64,000 nucleotides of DNA from Actinocatenispora sp963805605 (lineage in GTDB: Bacteria > Actinomycetota > Actinomycetes > Mycobacteriales > Micromonosporaceae). A program made the translations under genes and the position numbers. The notes beneath the pieces were generated by a model, which did not search any database, was not told the origin of the DNA, and worked only from the letters and a program-made list of their open reading frames with translations. The stretch lies in NCBI GenBank assembly GCA_963805605.1, contig CAWDUX010000002.1, positions 3,038,001 through 3,102,000 on the forward strand. The letters run 5' to 3'. Shown piece by piece: positions 25,801-34,179 of the stretch. Every line of letters begins with the position of its first letter. The first letter of the stretch is position 1.

Positions 25801-26506
25801 GAAACCGCTCACCGAGCAGGCGCACGAGCGGCTCGCCACCATCGCGCAGCACACCGAACTGGGTGCCGGCATGTTCGTGGCGATGAAGGACCTGGAGATC
25901 CGCGGGGCCGGCAACCTGCTCGGCGGTCAGCAGTCCGGCCACATCGAGGGCGTCGGGTTCGACCTGTACGTACGGATGGTCGGTGAGGCCGTCCAGGCGT
26001 TCAAGGGCGAGACGCCGGAGGAGATCGCCGACGTCAAGGTCGATCTGCCGGTCGACGCGCACCTGCCGCACGACTACATCGGGGTGGAACGGCTGCGCCT
26101 GGAGATGTACCGCAAGCTGGCCGAGGTACGCGACGATGCGGCGCTCGACGAGGTGCGGGCCGAACTGGCCGACCGGTACGGGGAGGTCCCGACGCCGGTG
26201 GAGAATCTGGTGCAGGTGGCCCGGTTCCGGCTGCTGGCCCGCCGGTACGGGCTGACCGACGTGTCGTTGCAGGGCCGGCACGTACGCTTCTCGCCGATGG
26301 CGCTGCCGGATTCCAAGCAGCTACGGCTCAAGCGCCTCTACCCGGACGCCACCATCAAGTCCAACCTGGACATGGTCAGCTTGCCGCGGCCGACGACCCG
26401 GCGCATCGGCGGCGAACCGCTACGCGACCTGCCGCTGCTCAACTGGTGCGCCGAACTGATCACCACGATCCTGGACGCCCCTGCCCTGGCCCCCGCGAAG
26501 TCCTGA
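22835..26506 (+). CDS. mfd: transcription-repair coupling factor Mfd
   Basis: A 1223-residue ATP-dependent translocase that removes stalled RNA polymerase and recruits UvrA. Domains in order: UvrB-homology modules (about 1-480, with T-L-P-H-E-R-L-S-P), a CarD-like RNA-polymerase interaction domain (about 530-620, G-D-Y-V-V-H-E-Q-H-G-I-G-R-Y), then helicase motifs with Walker A G-D-V-G-Y-G-K-T-E starting at residue 698 and D-E-E-Q-R-F-G at 799, the R-G-R-V-G-R-G motif VI, and a C-terminal TRCF domain. The GTG has GGAG six bases upstream. A very long open frame on the opposite strand is a codon-bias shadow. Length is normal for actinobacterial Mfd. Confidence 0.97.
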   Translation: MKLTGLLTAATADPALGRTRDLARAGGPEAERLDLTAPPALRPFVIAGIAADAAGVDGGAGRPVLAVTATGREAEDLAGSLRCLLPPDQVVVYPAWETLPHERLSPRSDTVARRLSVLRRLAHPVDDAPEQGPVRVVCAAVRSVLQPQLRGLGDLEPVELRPGTTADLEDVTRRLSDLAYTRVDMVGSRGEFAVRGGILDVFPPTEEHPLRAEFWGDEVDEIRSFAVADQRSFDKADGQQYILAPPCRELLLTPQVRQRAAELGAEHPGLAEMCAKLAEGIPVEGMESLTPALLSGPGADGADQLELLVHCMPANTVVLACDPERIRARAHDLVATSAEFLAASWAAAAAGGATPIDLGAAAFHSLADVRTAATGVGLPWWTISPFGTVESETGSSIDAELAAIDPELAAPVDLTPDDAVALGAAPAPLYHGDGAALLGDVRRWNADGYAVALVFEGHGPAQRAVELLREADLGAQLTEKVVAAPEARAILVTTGGLERGFVDATAKLAVLTGNDITGGKGSSTKDMRRMPSRRRRTIDPLELAAGDYVVHEQHGIGRYVDLVQRAVNGAEREYLVLEYAASKRGQPGDRLYVPTDQLDQLTRYVGGEHPTLHKMGGADWQKAKSRARKAVKEIAAELIKLYAARQNSTGFAFGPDTPWQRELEDAFPFAETPDQLAAIDEVKGDMRRTVPMDRLICGDVGYGKTEIAVRAAFKAVQDGKQVAVLVPTTLLAQQHFNTFTERMAQFPVIIRTLSRFNTPTDTEQTLTGIADGSADIVLGTHRLLSSQTRFKQLGLVIVDEEQRFGVEHKEYLKQLRTHVDVLTMSATPIPRTLEMAVTGIREMSVIATPPEERHPVLTFVGAYEDKQVAAAVRRELLRDGQVFYLHNRVESIERAARRIRELVPEARVAVAHGQLGEERLEKIMLDFWNRDIDVLVCTTIVESGIDIPNANTLIVERADMLGLSQLHQIRGRVGRGRERAYAYFLYPAEKPLTEQAHERLATIAQHTELGAGMFVAMKDLEIRGAGNLLGGQQSGHIEGVGFDLYVRMVGEAVQAFKGETPEEIADVKVDLPVDAHLPHDYIGVERLRLEMYRKLAEVRDDAALDEVRAELADRYGEVPTPVENLVQVARFRLLARRYGLTDVSLQGRHVRFSPMALPDSKQLRLKRLYPDATIKSNLDMVSLPRPTTRRIGGEPLRDLPLLNWCAELITTILDAPALAPAKS

Positions 26507-26516
26507 CCCCATCCGG

Positions 26517-27650
26517 TCAGCGGAGGGGGCGGAAGAAGCGGCGGATGTCGTCGACGAGCAGGTCGGGGGCCTGGAGGGCGGCGAAGTGGCCGCCGCGGTC
26601 GTACTCCGACCAGTGCACCACCGTGTGCTCGCGTTCGACGAAACGCCGGACGGTGGAGTCACCCGGGAACACCGCGACGCCGGTCGGTACCGGGCTGCGG
26701 GCCGGACGGTGGCCCCACGAGGCGGCGGCCTCCCGGTAGAGCCGGGCCGCCGAACCGGCCGTACGGGTCAGCCAGTACAGCGTGACGTTGGTCAGGATCG
26801 CGTCGTCGTCGACCGCGCCGACCTGCTCGCCGTAGCCGTCGAACCATTCGGTGCTCCAGGCCAACTGCCCGACCGGCGAGTCGAGTAGCGCGTACGCCAG
26901 CGTCTGCGGCCGGGTCGCCTGGATCTGCGCATAGCCCGAGCGTTCCCGGTGCCAGCGTTGCAGGTTCGCCAGCCGCGCCTGTTCATCCGCGGTCAGCCCG
27001 TCCAGTTCACCCGGCTCACCGGTGGGTGCCGCAGTGAACGCGTTGACGTGCAGTCCCAGTACGTGATCGGGGTCGGTACGGGCCAGTTCGGGGGAGATCC
27101 GCCCGCCCCAGTCACCGCCCTGCGCGCCGTAGCGCGAATAGCCGAGCCGGCGCATCAGTTCCGCCCAGCACCGGGCGATCCGGGTGACGTCCCAGCCGGG
27201 GTCGCGGGTCGGGCCGGAGAAGCCGAACCCGGGCAGCGACGGGATCACCAGATGGAACGCGTCGCCGGCCGCGCCGCCGTGCCCGGCCGGGTCGCTCAGC
27301 GGCCCGATGATGTCGAGGAACTCGGCGACCGAGCCGGGCCAGCCGTGCGTGAGGATCAGCGGCAGCGCGTCCGGCTGCGCGGAGCGTACGTGCAGGAAGT
27401 GGACGTTCTGCCCGTCGATGGTGGTACGGAACTGTGGGTGCGAGTTGAGCGTCGCCTCGTGGCGCCGCCAGTCGTAGCCGGTGCGCCAGTATCCGGCGAG
27501 CTGACGCAACCGGTCCGGCGCGACACCGTACCCCCAGCCGCCGCCGGGCGGTTCGTCCGGCCAGCGGGTGCGAGCGAGCCGGTCGGTCAGATCGGCCAGC
27601 TCGGCCCGCGGGATGTCGATCGTGTACGGATGGATGCTCTCGTCGATCAT
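26517..27650 (-). CDS. epoxide hydrolase (EHN/alpha-beta hydrolase)
   Basis: A 377-residue protein of the microsomal-epoxide-hydrolase type. An EHN domain covers about residues 8-110. The oxyanion loop is H-G-W-P-G (102-106), the nucleophile Asp is in G-G-D-W-G (Asp180) and the catalytic His in R-G-G-H-F-A-A near the C-terminus. Such enzymes open epoxides to diols through an ester intermediate. The ATG at the family's expected N-terminus (M-I-D-E-S-I-H-P-Y) is used; upstream in-frame sequence has no similarity. Its stop lies 10 bases from the convergent mfd stop. Substrate unknown. Confidence 0.9.
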   Translation of the reverse strand: MIDESIHPYTIDIPRAELADLTDRLARTRWPDEPPGGGWGYGVAPDRLRQLAGYWRTGYDWRRHEATLNSHPQFRTTIDGQNVHFLHVRSAQPDALPLILTHGWPGSVAEFLDIIGPLSDPAGHGGAAGDAFHLVIPSLPGFGFSGPTRDPGWDVTRIARCWAELMRRLGYSRYGAQGGDWGGRISPELARTDPDHVLGLHVNAFTAAPTGEPGELDGLTADEQARLANLQRWHRERSGYAQIQATRPQTLAYALLDSPVGQLAWSTEWFDGYGEQVGAVDDDAILTNVTLYWLTRTAGSAARLYREAAASWGHRPARSPVPTGVAVFPGDSTVRRFVEREHTVVHWSEYDRGGHFAALQAPDLLVDDIRRFFRPLR

Positions 27651-27693
27651 GCCGGCGAGGGTAGGCGCGATTGCGGTCGGTTCCCGACCGCAA

Positions 27694-29997
27694 TCAGCCG
27701 GACGTGCTGCCAGCGCCCACCGGCTCGCGGGCCGGTTCGGGCTGCGGGGCCGGGGCGCCCGACTCGGACACGCCGATCCGCCGGTACAGTGCCCGCAACG
27801 GTGCCGGTGCCCACCAGTTGAACCGCCCGGCCAGCCGCATGAACGCCGGCACCAGCACACCGCGTACCAGGGTCGCGTCCACCAGCACGGCGAGGGCCAG
27901 GCCGATGCCCATCATCTTGAGCATGGTGACGTGCGAGGCACCGAAGGACACCAGCACCACGGCGATCAGTACCGCGGCTGCGGTGATCAACCGGCCGGTA
28001 CGTTGCAGCCCGGTGGCCACCGCCCCGGTGTTGTCGCCGGTGGCCAGGTAGCGCTCGTGTATCCGGGACAGCAGGAACACCTCGTAGTCCATGGACAGCC
28101 CGAACGCGATGCAGAACATCAGTACCGGCACGGTCATGTCCAGGAATCCGGTGGCGATCGGATGGCCGACCAGGGCGCCGAGGTGACCGTCTTGGAACAC
28201 GTACACCATCGTGCCGAACGTGGCGGTCAGGCTGAGCACATTGAGCGCGATGGCTTTCAGCGGCATGATCAGACTGCCGGTGAACAGGAACAGCAGCACG
28301 ATGGTGGAGATCGCGACGATCGCGCCGGCCGCGGGTAGCCGGCTGGTCAGCGCGTGTTCGGTGTCGTACAGGTACGCCGCGCGCCCGCCGACGAGCCGGT
28401 CGTGCCCGGGCGCCGGGGTGCTACGTACGTCGGAGACCAGGTTCAGCGCGGCGTCGGTCTCCGGCATGCCGGTGCCGACCACCGACAGCCAGCTGTCCGT
28501 GCCGTTGGTGTAGGCGGCGGACTGTGGCCCCGCTCCGGCGACCTGCTGCCCGTGGCTGTAGCTGCCGGTGGCGGTGTCCACCCGCTGCACATTGTCCAGT
28601 GTGGACAGCCTGGTGGCGTAGCCGGACAGTGTGCGTCCCGCGTCGACCCCGTCCACCACGACCGAGACCGACCGGTCGCCGGAGTCGTCGAAGTCGGTAC
28701 GCAACGTCTCGGATGCCTGCTGCGTCGACGAACTGGCCGGCAGCTGCCGGTCGTCGGCCAGCCCGAACGAGATGTGCCAGAACGGGCTGCCCAGCAGCAC
28801 CAGCAGAATGACCACACCCAGCCCGAACCCCACCGGCCGGCGCATCACCCGTACTGCCAGGCCGTGCCAGAAGCCACCGGGGCCGACGGCCCCCGTTCTG
28901 CCGACGGCCCCCGTTCTGCCGGCGGACCGCCGGCGGCGCAGCGGGGCGAGCACGTCCAGCGTGTTCACCCGGGTGCCCAGCAGGGCCAGCAGTGCGGGCA
29001 GGACCAGTACGGCACCGGCCGCTGCCAGCAGCACCACTGCCATCCCGCCGTAGGCGATGGAACGTAGGAACGGCAGCGGGAACACCATCAGCGCCGACAT
29101 CGCCAGGGCCACCGTCACCGCGGAGAACAGCACGGTACGCCCGGCTGTCCGCATGGTGGCCGCGACCGCGTCCCGTACCACCCCCCGGTCCGCGGTGCCC
29201 GTTGCGTCCCGTACCGCCAGTTCCTCACGGAACCGGGTAAGCATGAACAGGCTGTAGTCGATGGCGAGACCCAGCCCGAGCGCGGTGGTCAGGTTCAGCG
29301 CGTACGTGGACACCGATGTGACGTGGGTCAACAGATCCAGTACCACCATCGTGGACACGATGGACAGTCCGCCGATCAGCAGCGGCAGCAGCGCCGCGAT
29401 GAGACTGCCGAACACCACGACCAGCAGTACGGCGGTGACCGGGGTGGCGATCATCTCTGACATCAACAGGTCGTGCCGGGTCTGCTGGTTGATCGCGGCG
29501 TAGACCTGCGCGGTGCCGGCGAACTGCAGCCGTAACCCGGCGCCCTGCTCCCGCAACTGCGGGGTGAGCCGCTTCGCGGTCGCCATGTACTGGTCCTCGT
29601 CGCTGGACAGCCGCAACAGGATCAGTCCGCGGGTGCCGTCCTTGGAACGCATCACCGCGGGCCGCCCGGAGGTCCAGTACGACTGCATTCCGGTGACCCC
29701 GTCGGCGTGCCCGGCCCAGCGGGCCAGCCTGGTCGCCCGGCCGGCCACGGACGGGGCGTCCGGAGAGCCGTCGCCACGCACGATCACGACCAGACCGGTC
29801 TGGCCGGCGTGGAACTTCTGCAGCAGCGCGGTGGTGGCGCGACCGGATTCTGACTTCGGGTCGGTGAACCCGCCACTGGACAGCTTGCCGGCTACGCCGC
29901 CGCCGAGCAGGCCGGCCAGGGCTGCGGCCACGAGCGCTACGACCAGCACGGTGAAGCGGTGTCGGGCGAGGATGCGACCCAGTCGGGAGAGCGTCAT
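27694..29997 (-). CDS. MMPL/RND family transporter
   Basis: A 767-residue RND-type membrane protein with 12 predicted helices in two halves, each with a large extracytoplasmic loop (about 40-170 and 415-545). The F-G-L-G-x-D/M-D-Y-type helix-4/10 motifs are visible as L-G-L-A-I-D-Y-S-L-F and F-G-L-S-M-D-Y-E-V-F; their Asp residues would carry protons. MMPL proteins export lipids, siderophores or drugs. A C-A-G-G-C-T box six bases before the ATG suggests a leaderless mRNA. An AraC-type regulator gene lies upstream in the same orientation and could control it. Cargo unknown. Confidence 0.9.
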   Translation of the reverse strand: MTLSRLGRILARHRFTVLVVALVAAALAGLLGGGVAGKLSSGGFTDPKSESGRATTALLQKFHAGQTGLVVIVRGDGSPDAPSVAGRATRLARWAGHADGVTGMQSYWTSGRPAVMRSKDGTRGLILLRLSSDEDQYMATAKRLTPQLREQGAGLRLQFAGTAQVYAAINQQTRHDLLMSEMIATPVTAVLLVVVFGSLIAALLPLLIGGLSIVSTMVVLDLLTHVTSVSTYALNLTTALGLGLAIDYSLFMLTRFREELAVRDATGTADRGVVRDAVAATMRTAGRTVLFSAVTVALAMSALMVFPLPFLRSIAYGGMAVVLLAAAGAVLVLPALLALLGTRVNTLDVLAPLRRRRSAGRTGAVGRTGAVGPGGFWHGLAVRVMRRPVGFGLGVVILLVLLGSPFWHISFGLADDRQLPASSSTQQASETLRTDFDDSGDRSVSVVVDGVDAGRTLSGYATRLSTLDNVQRVDTATGSYSHGQQVAGAGPQSAAYTNGTDSWLSVVGTGMPETDAALNLVSDVRSTPAPGHDRLVGGRAAYLYDTEHALTSRLPAAGAIVAISTIVLLFLFTGSLIMPLKAIALNVLSLTATFGTMVYVFQDGHLGALVGHPIATGFLDMTVPVLMFCIAFGLSMDYEVFLLSRIHERYLATGDNTGAVATGLQRTGRLITAAAVLIAVVLVSFGASHVTMLKMMGIGLALAVLVDATLVRGVLVPAFMRLAGRFNWWAPAPLRALYRRIGVSESGAPAPQPEPAREPVGAGSTSG

Positions 29998-30163
29998 ACC
30001 GGGAGCCTGACCGGTCTGCTCGCCATCGACTTGTACGAATGCGCTACCGGGTGGTGTGTGTCAGCCCACCGGAGAACTGGTCCTCCGGTTCCGGTGCTGG
30101 GCCGGGCGCAGGGCGCCGCCGAGACTGCGGTCATGTGGATGTTCCATCACTGTGAGGTTCTGG

Positions 30164-30979
30164 TCACATCCATCGCAGATCCTTGACGAACTGGGAGGGG
30201 TTGAGACCGAAGAACTGCCGGCAGACCCGGTTCATGTGCGCCGAATCGGTAAAACCACCTGCATGCGCGGCGCTGGTCAGGGTCGCTCCGGATCGTAGCG
30301 CGTCCACGACCTTCTGCACCCGGGCCCAGAGCACGTATGCGCGGTAGGGCAGGCCGAGCTGCACCGTGAACAGGTGCCCGAGCCGGCTCGCGGACAACCC
30401 GACGGCGGTGGCGAGGTCCTGCAACCGGACCCCGGCGGACAGCCGGGACGGGATGAGTGCCACCGCCTCGGCGAGGGCGGGATGCAGGACCGGCCCGGGG
30501 AGCGGATCAGCGTCGGTCAGCGCACCCAGCGCGGCCTCGACGACCCGCGCCCCGGCCGGGTCGTCGGGCCCCGGCCGGGCGGTCAACGGCGCGCAGGGTG
30601 CGGCGGCGGCCAGCCAGCTGCCCGGGTCGTACCGGTCCAGTCCGGAATTCTCCAGCCGGGCGGACAGGCCCAACCCGGCCGGACTGTGCGGGTCGACGAT
30701 CGCGATGAGCACCTCGGCCGGCTCCGCCGGTCGGTCACGGTCGAGGGTGCCGAGCTGACCGCCCAGCGCTGCGTGCGGCACCCCGGCGGGCAGGACGGCG
30801 GCCCGCGCACCGGTCGGCCCGAGGGGCACGCTCCGCCCGGAAGGATCCCGGAGGTTCAGCTGACCGCCGAGCAGGAGGACCAGCCCGATCGCGAACGAGG
30901 AGTGCACCGGAATGTTGCTGATCGTCCCGTGGTACACCAACCGGCCCGGAGTGAGCTGCACGGTTCCGACCCATGACAT
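30164..30979 (-). CDS. AraC family transcriptional regulator
   Basis: A 271-residue protein. Residues 1-150 are a cupin-like sensor domain. The C-terminal 100 residues hold two helix-turn-helix units: L-Q-D-L-A-T-A-V-G-L-S-A-S-R-L (about 175-189) and the family signature A-A-H-A-G-G-F-T-D-S-A-H-M-N-R-V-C-R-Q-F-F-G-L-N-P-S-Q-F. The ATG at M-S-W-V-G was chosen since upstream in-frame codons are Arg/Pro-rich and unlike a regulator. It is followed, 166 bases on, by the MMPL transporter gene, which is a plausible target. The ligand is unknown. Confidence 0.88.
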   Translation of the reverse strand: MSWVGTVQLTPGRLVYHGTISNIPVHSSFAIGLVLLLGGQLNLRDPSGRSVPLGPTGARAAVLPAGVPHAALGGQLGTLDRDRPAEPAEVLIAIVDPHSPAGLGLSARLENSGLDRYDPGSWLAAAAPCAPLTARPGPDDPAGARVVEAALGALTDADPLPGPVLHPALAEAVALIPSRLSAGVRLQDLATAVGLSASRLGHLFTVQLGLPYRAYVLWARVQKVVDALRSGATLTSAAHAGGFTDSAHMNRVCRQFFGLNPSQFVKDLRWM

Positions 30980-31111
30980 GCGTCGATTCCACCATCCTGT
31001 TGCCGGGCGGCCCCGCGGGAGCGGCCGGCGCACCCGCCTGAGGCGCTCCGGACCCTGCCCGGGCGACCCCGGTGGACCGGCCCGGGCAGCTACGCGCGAG
31101 ACTGGTCGACT

Positions 31112-31876
31112 GTGACCGAGCAAACCAGCACCCTTCGCGCCGGCCGTCGCCGCAGCCTACGCCGGGCCGCGACCGTGCTCGCGCTGTCCGCCGCCGTCGC
31201 CGCCGGTGTCACCGCATGCAACGTCCAGCCGGGCGCAGCCGGATTCGTGGGCGGCCAGCGGTACACCCAGAGCCAGGTCGACTCGATCCTCGATTCGGTG
31301 CAGACCGACTTCAAGGGCACCCTCAAGCCCCAGGACCGGGTCGGCATCCGGCAGGCGACGACCGCCAACCTGATCATGCGTGCGGTGGCCCGCAAGGTGG
31401 CCGCGGACAAGCACCTGAAGGTGCCGCCGCCCAACTACGCCGAGCAGGCCAAGCGCTACCAGCTGCCGGAGAGCAACCCGTACATCCGGCTGGAGGCGGA
31501 GACGCTCGCGTACGTCAACGCGGTCCGTGACGCCGCCACCTCGAGGAAGCCGACCGAGGCCGACGCCCGTCAGGTGTACGAGTCGCTACTCAGCCGCGGC
31601 GTACCGTCGCAGCAGCTGCCGTTCGCGGAGCTGAAGAAGAACCTCGACAACCCGGACATCGACAAGGTCTTCACGGCCCGCGACGAACTGGCCGCCGGTG
31701 TCCGCAAGTACCACGTCGACGTCAACCCGCGCTACGGCAAGGTCACGTACCAGATGGACGCGGTGTCGTTCCAGGTCGGTATGGGCCAGAGCGTGATCGG
31801 TTCGGTGGGCGTACCGCTCGGCGGAGGTTCCCCGGACGTGGTGCGGACCCCGGCCCCGAATCCGCTGCAGGGCTGA
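31112..31876 (+). CDS. SurA N-terminal domain lipoprotein
   Basis: A 254-residue lipoprotein. A basic R-R-R-S-L-R-R start, hydrophobic core and lipobox V-T-A-C (Cys about 36) indicate a membrane-anchored extracellular protein. Residues 45-150 resemble the SurA N-terminal chaperone domain (Y-T-Q-S-Q-V-D-S-I-L, then an R-Q-A-T-T-A-N-L-I-M-R helix), but no parvulin prolyl-isomerase domain follows. So a chaperone or scaffold role is more likely than peptidyl-prolyl isomerisation. The GTG has no ribosome site; a GAGACT box eight bases upstream may give a leaderless mRNA. mazG begins four bases after its stop, an arrangement common in Micromonosporaceae. Confidence 0.8.
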   Translation: MTEQTSTLRAGRRRSLRRAATVLALSAAVAAGVTACNVQPGAAGFVGGQRYTQSQVDSILDSVQTDFKGTLKPQDRVGIRQATTANLIMRAVARKVAADKHLKVPPPNYAEQAKRYQLPESNPYIRLEAETLAYVNAVRDAATSRKPTEADARQVYESLLSRGVPSQQLPFAELKKNLDNPDIDKVFTARDELAAGVRKYHVDVNPRYGKVTYQMDAVSFQVGMGQSVIGSVGVPLGGGSPDVVRTPAPNPLQG

Positions 31877-31880
31877 CCAC

Positions 31881-32969
31881 ATGCCCGGCCGCACCGAGCG
31901 GATCGTGCTACTGCACTCCTCGCCGCGGCTGCCGGCCGGGCTGCTCACGGCACGCGCCTGGGACCTGCTCCGGTCTGCCCCGGTGTACGCGGGCGCGGAC
32001 AGCCCGCAGGTCGCCGCGCTACGTACCGCCGGGGTCACCGTGACCGTGCTGGACGGCTCTGCCGCCGGGCAGGTCGACGTACTGCTGGCGGCCGGCGCGC
32101 CGACCGTGGTGTGGCTGGCCGGCCCCGACGGTGACCTGCCGCTGGCCCGGGCGCTCAGCCAGCGACTGATCGGCGCTACCGACCCGCCGGTCCTGGAGGC
32201 CGAGTACGGCTCCTGGGACCCGCCCGGCGCCCGGCTGCTCGACGCGGTCGCGGTACTGGACAGGCTGCGTACCGGCTGCCCCTGGGACCGCGAGCAGACC
32301 CATGAGTCCCTCGCGCCGTACCTGCTGGAAGAGGCGTACGAGGCCTACGACGCGATCGGTTCGGGTGACCGGGCACACCTGCGTGAGGAACTCGGCGACG
32401 TACTGCTCCAGGTGCTGTTCCACGCCAGGCTCGGCGCCGAGGTCACCGGCGCAGCGGAGGAGGGGGCGGCCCGGTTCGACATCGACGAGGTGGCCGGCGG
32501 CCTGGTGAACAAGCTGGTCCGCCGGCATCCGCACGTGTTCGGTGACGTCAGCGTGTCCGGGGTCGATGAGGTGCACCGCAACTGGGAACAGATCAAACGG
32601 GCCGAGAAGGCCCGGGAGTCCTCGATGGACGGTGTACCGCTCGGCCAGCCGGCACTCTCGCTGGTCGACAAACTGCTGTCCAGGGCCGAACGTGCCGGTA
32701 TCGAGGTGCCGGCGCCCACCGGGACCGACCTGGTCGCAGACGGCTCCGTCGGTGCCGACACCGAACTCGGCCGGACACTGTTCGAGCTGGTCACCCGCGC
32801 GCGCCGGGCCGGCCTGGACCCGGAGGCCGCGCTGCGGCGTACCGCCCTGCGCTACGCCGCCGCCGTACGGGCCGCCGAGAAGGCCGGGGCGGAGCAAGCC
32901 GGGGCGGAGCAAGCCGGGCACGGGCCAGCCGGGCACGAGGCATCGGAGTCGGCCGATCCGAGCCGTTGA
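31881..32969 (+). CDS. mazG: nucleoside triphosphate pyrophosphohydrolase MazG
   Basis: A 362-residue protein that hydrolyses non-canonical or excess NTPs to NMP and pyrophosphate. The MazG domain (about 112-240) has C-P-W-D-R-E-Q-T-H, the metal-binding E-E-A-Y-E and E-E-L-G-D motifs, and N-W-E-Q-I-K-R-A-E-K. The first 110 residues look like a remnant of the tetrapyrrole-methylase-like domain fused to MazG in some bacteria. Near the C-terminus a 15-base unit (GCCGGGGCGGAGCAA) is repeated, giving G-A-E-Q-A-G-A-E-Q-A-G; this tail is probably disordered and may vary in copy number. It is co-transcribed with the SurA-like lipoprotein gene. Confidence 0.92.
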   Translation: MPGRTERIVLLHSSPRLPAGLLTARAWDLLRSAPVYAGADSPQVAALRTAGVTVTVLDGSAAGQVDVLLAAGAPTVVWLAGPDGDLPLARALSQRLIGATDPPVLEAEYGSWDPPGARLLDAVAVLDRLRTGCPWDREQTHESLAPYLLEEAYEAYDAIGSGDRAHLREELGDVLLQVLFHARLGAEVTGAAEEGAARFDIDEVAGGLVNKLVRRHPHVFGDVSVSGVDEVHRNWEQIKRAEKARESSMDGVPLGQPALSLVDKLLSRAERAGIEVPAPTGTDLVADGSVGADTELGRTLFELVTRARRAGLDPEAALRRTALRYAAAVRAAEKAGAEQAGAEQAGHGPAGHEASESADPSR

Positions 32970-33064
32970 CGAGCGCATCTGGGTGCCAGTTCGGTGCGCC
33001 ATGGCAGCAGGCGGGACTACTTTGTGATCTCCTGGGTAGGAAACACAGGTACTGAGGAGGCCAG

Positions 33065-33310
33065 ATGAGCAACGAGCCCGAACTGGCGGCCCGGCTGCAC
33101 GGCGCGGGCGGCCAGCCGCCCCAGCCCGCCGCGCAGCAGGCCCGGCATCGGGAACTCGGCGCGGTGGCGGAACCGACCGGGGGTGGACCGCTGGAGCGGG
33201 TCGCCGGGTTGATCCGGCACCGCCCGGTGGTCCTGGTGGCTGCGGTCGCCGTCGGATTCGTGCTCGGACGGCTGGTGAAAAGGATGGTCCAGGCCCGTGT
33301 CCAGTACTGA
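33065..33310 (+). CDS. small single-pass membrane protein
   Basis: An 81-residue protein with a GAGGAGG ribosome site. The first 45 residues are Gln/Ala/Gly/Pro-rich, followed by one hydrophobic helix (V-V-L-V-A-A-V-A-V-G-F-V-L-G, about residues 55-70) and a basic tail. The helix with G-x-x-L-G-R resembles the C-terminal membrane segment of DUF3618-type proteins. It heads the cluster holin-X, DUF3618, YihY and may form part of the same membrane-stress module. No function is known. Confidence 0.72.
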   Translation: MSNEPELAARLHGAGGQPPQPAAQQARHRELGAVAEPTGGGPLERVAGLIRHRPVVLVAAVAVGFVLGRLVKRMVQARVQY

Positions 33311-33376
33311 ATCCATCTACTGAATCCATCGCGGCGGCGCCACGGAAGGCGCCGCACAGGCACCAGGGAGCGATTC

Positions 33377-33805
33377 ATGACGGTGACCCAGCCGCATGCT
33401 CAGCCGGTCCGGGGGGCGGACGAGCCGCTTGACGGGCAGCCCATCGGTGTGATCGTCACTGAGCTCAAGGATGATCTGACCCGGCTGCTGAACGAACAGC
33501 TCGCAATGGCAAAGGTCGAGCTGAAGCAGGAAGGTCGCAGGGCCGGTAAGGGTGCCGGTTTGCTCGGCACCGCGGGTTTCGCCGGCTACATGGTTCTGAT
33601 GTTCGGCAGTCTCGCTGCGGTCTACGGACTCGGTCACCTGCTCGGCAACGGCTGGGCGGCGCTGATCGTCACCGGCGTCTGGGCGTTGATCGCCCTGGTC
33701 ACCGCTCTGGCCGGAAGGGCGCAGCTGAAGAAGATGTCCGCACCGCAACAGACCATCGCTGCTTTCAAGGAGAATCTGGCATGGGCCCGCACTCTGAAGA
33801 AGTGA
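33377..33805 (+). CDS. phage holin family / holin-X-type membrane protein
   Basis: A 142-residue protein of the actinobacterial holin-X family. The N-terminal amphipathic region (V-T-E-L-K-D-D-L-T-R-L-L-N-E-Q-L-A-M-A-K) is followed by two membrane helices at about 62-84 and 95-116. Despite the family name there are no phage genes nearby. It is a chromosomal membrane protein, usually clustered with DUF3618 and YihY genes as here. Its last 25 bases overlap the DUF3618 gene. Exact role unknown, possibly envelope stress. Confidence 0.82.
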   Translation: MTVTQPHAQPVRGADEPLDGQPIGVIVTELKDDLTRLLNEQLAMAKVELKQEGRRAGKGAGLLGTAGFAGYMVLMFGSLAAVYGLGHLLGNGWAALIVTGVWALIALVTALAGRAQLKKMSAPQQTIAAFKENLAWARTLKK

Positions 33806-34179
33806 GCCCGGAGCAGATCCGGGAACGCATGGCCGACACCCGGGCGGCGCTGGCCGCCAACCTCGAACTGCTGCGCGCGCGGGCCACCCCGAAGGCCCTG
33901 ATCAGCCACCAGCTGACGGGCGCCCGCAAAAAGCTGCACGGTGCCGGCGATCGCGCGGCCCGCCCTTTACACAAGGCGTCCAGCGGGGCCCGGAACGCCT
34001 CCAGCGGCGCGATCGGCGCGGCCGAACACACGATGGAACGGGTCGGAAGCCCGATCCGCGGCGTGGTCGGCGCGGCCCGTCAGCAGTTGGCGGACCGTCC
34101 GATGCTGCTGGGACTGGGCGCGGTACTGCTCGGCGCGGTGACCGGCGTGCTACTGCCGGGGCCACGCTTCGACCGGTGA
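33781..34179 (+). CDS. DUF3618 domain protein
   Basis: A 132-residue protein. Residues 7-35 (S-P-E-Q-I-R-E-R-M-A-D-T-R-A-A-L-A-A-N) match the DUF3618 N-terminal helix. The middle is basic with Ala/Ser-rich stretches and the end carries a hydrophobic helix (M-L-L-G-L-G-A-V-L-L-G-A). It overlaps the holin-X gene at its 5' end, and its stop overlaps the YihY GTG, so the genes form one transcription unit. No enzymatic motif is seen. Confidence 0.82.
   Translation: MGPHSEEVSPEQIRERMADTRAALAANLELLRARATPKALISHQLTGARKKLHGAGDRAARPLHKASSGARNASSGAIGAAEHTMERVGSPIRGVVGAARQQLADRPMLLGLGAVLLGAVTGVLLPGPRFDR

Noticed and set aside
22652..26281. A very long open frame on the minus strand (over 1200 codons) across mfd
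   Set aside because: It lies fully antisense to mfd, has no recognisable domain, and its Arg/Gly/Val-heavy composition is what third-position GC bias produces on the opposite strand.
30001..30163. Small gene between the MMPL and AraC-type genes
   Set aside because: Frames crossing this gap continue into the flanking genes antisense and have no ribosome site.
32882..32940. CRISPR-like repeats near the mazG 3' end
   Set aside because: Only two adjacent 15-base units without spacers, in frame with mazG; this is a coding tandem repeat. No CRISPR array was seen in the window.
33377..33805. Phage holin family protein as a prophage sign
   Set aside because: No integrase, lysin, portal or tail genes are nearby; this holin-X family is a normal chromosomal gene in actinobacteria and is found with DUF3618 and YihY genes.
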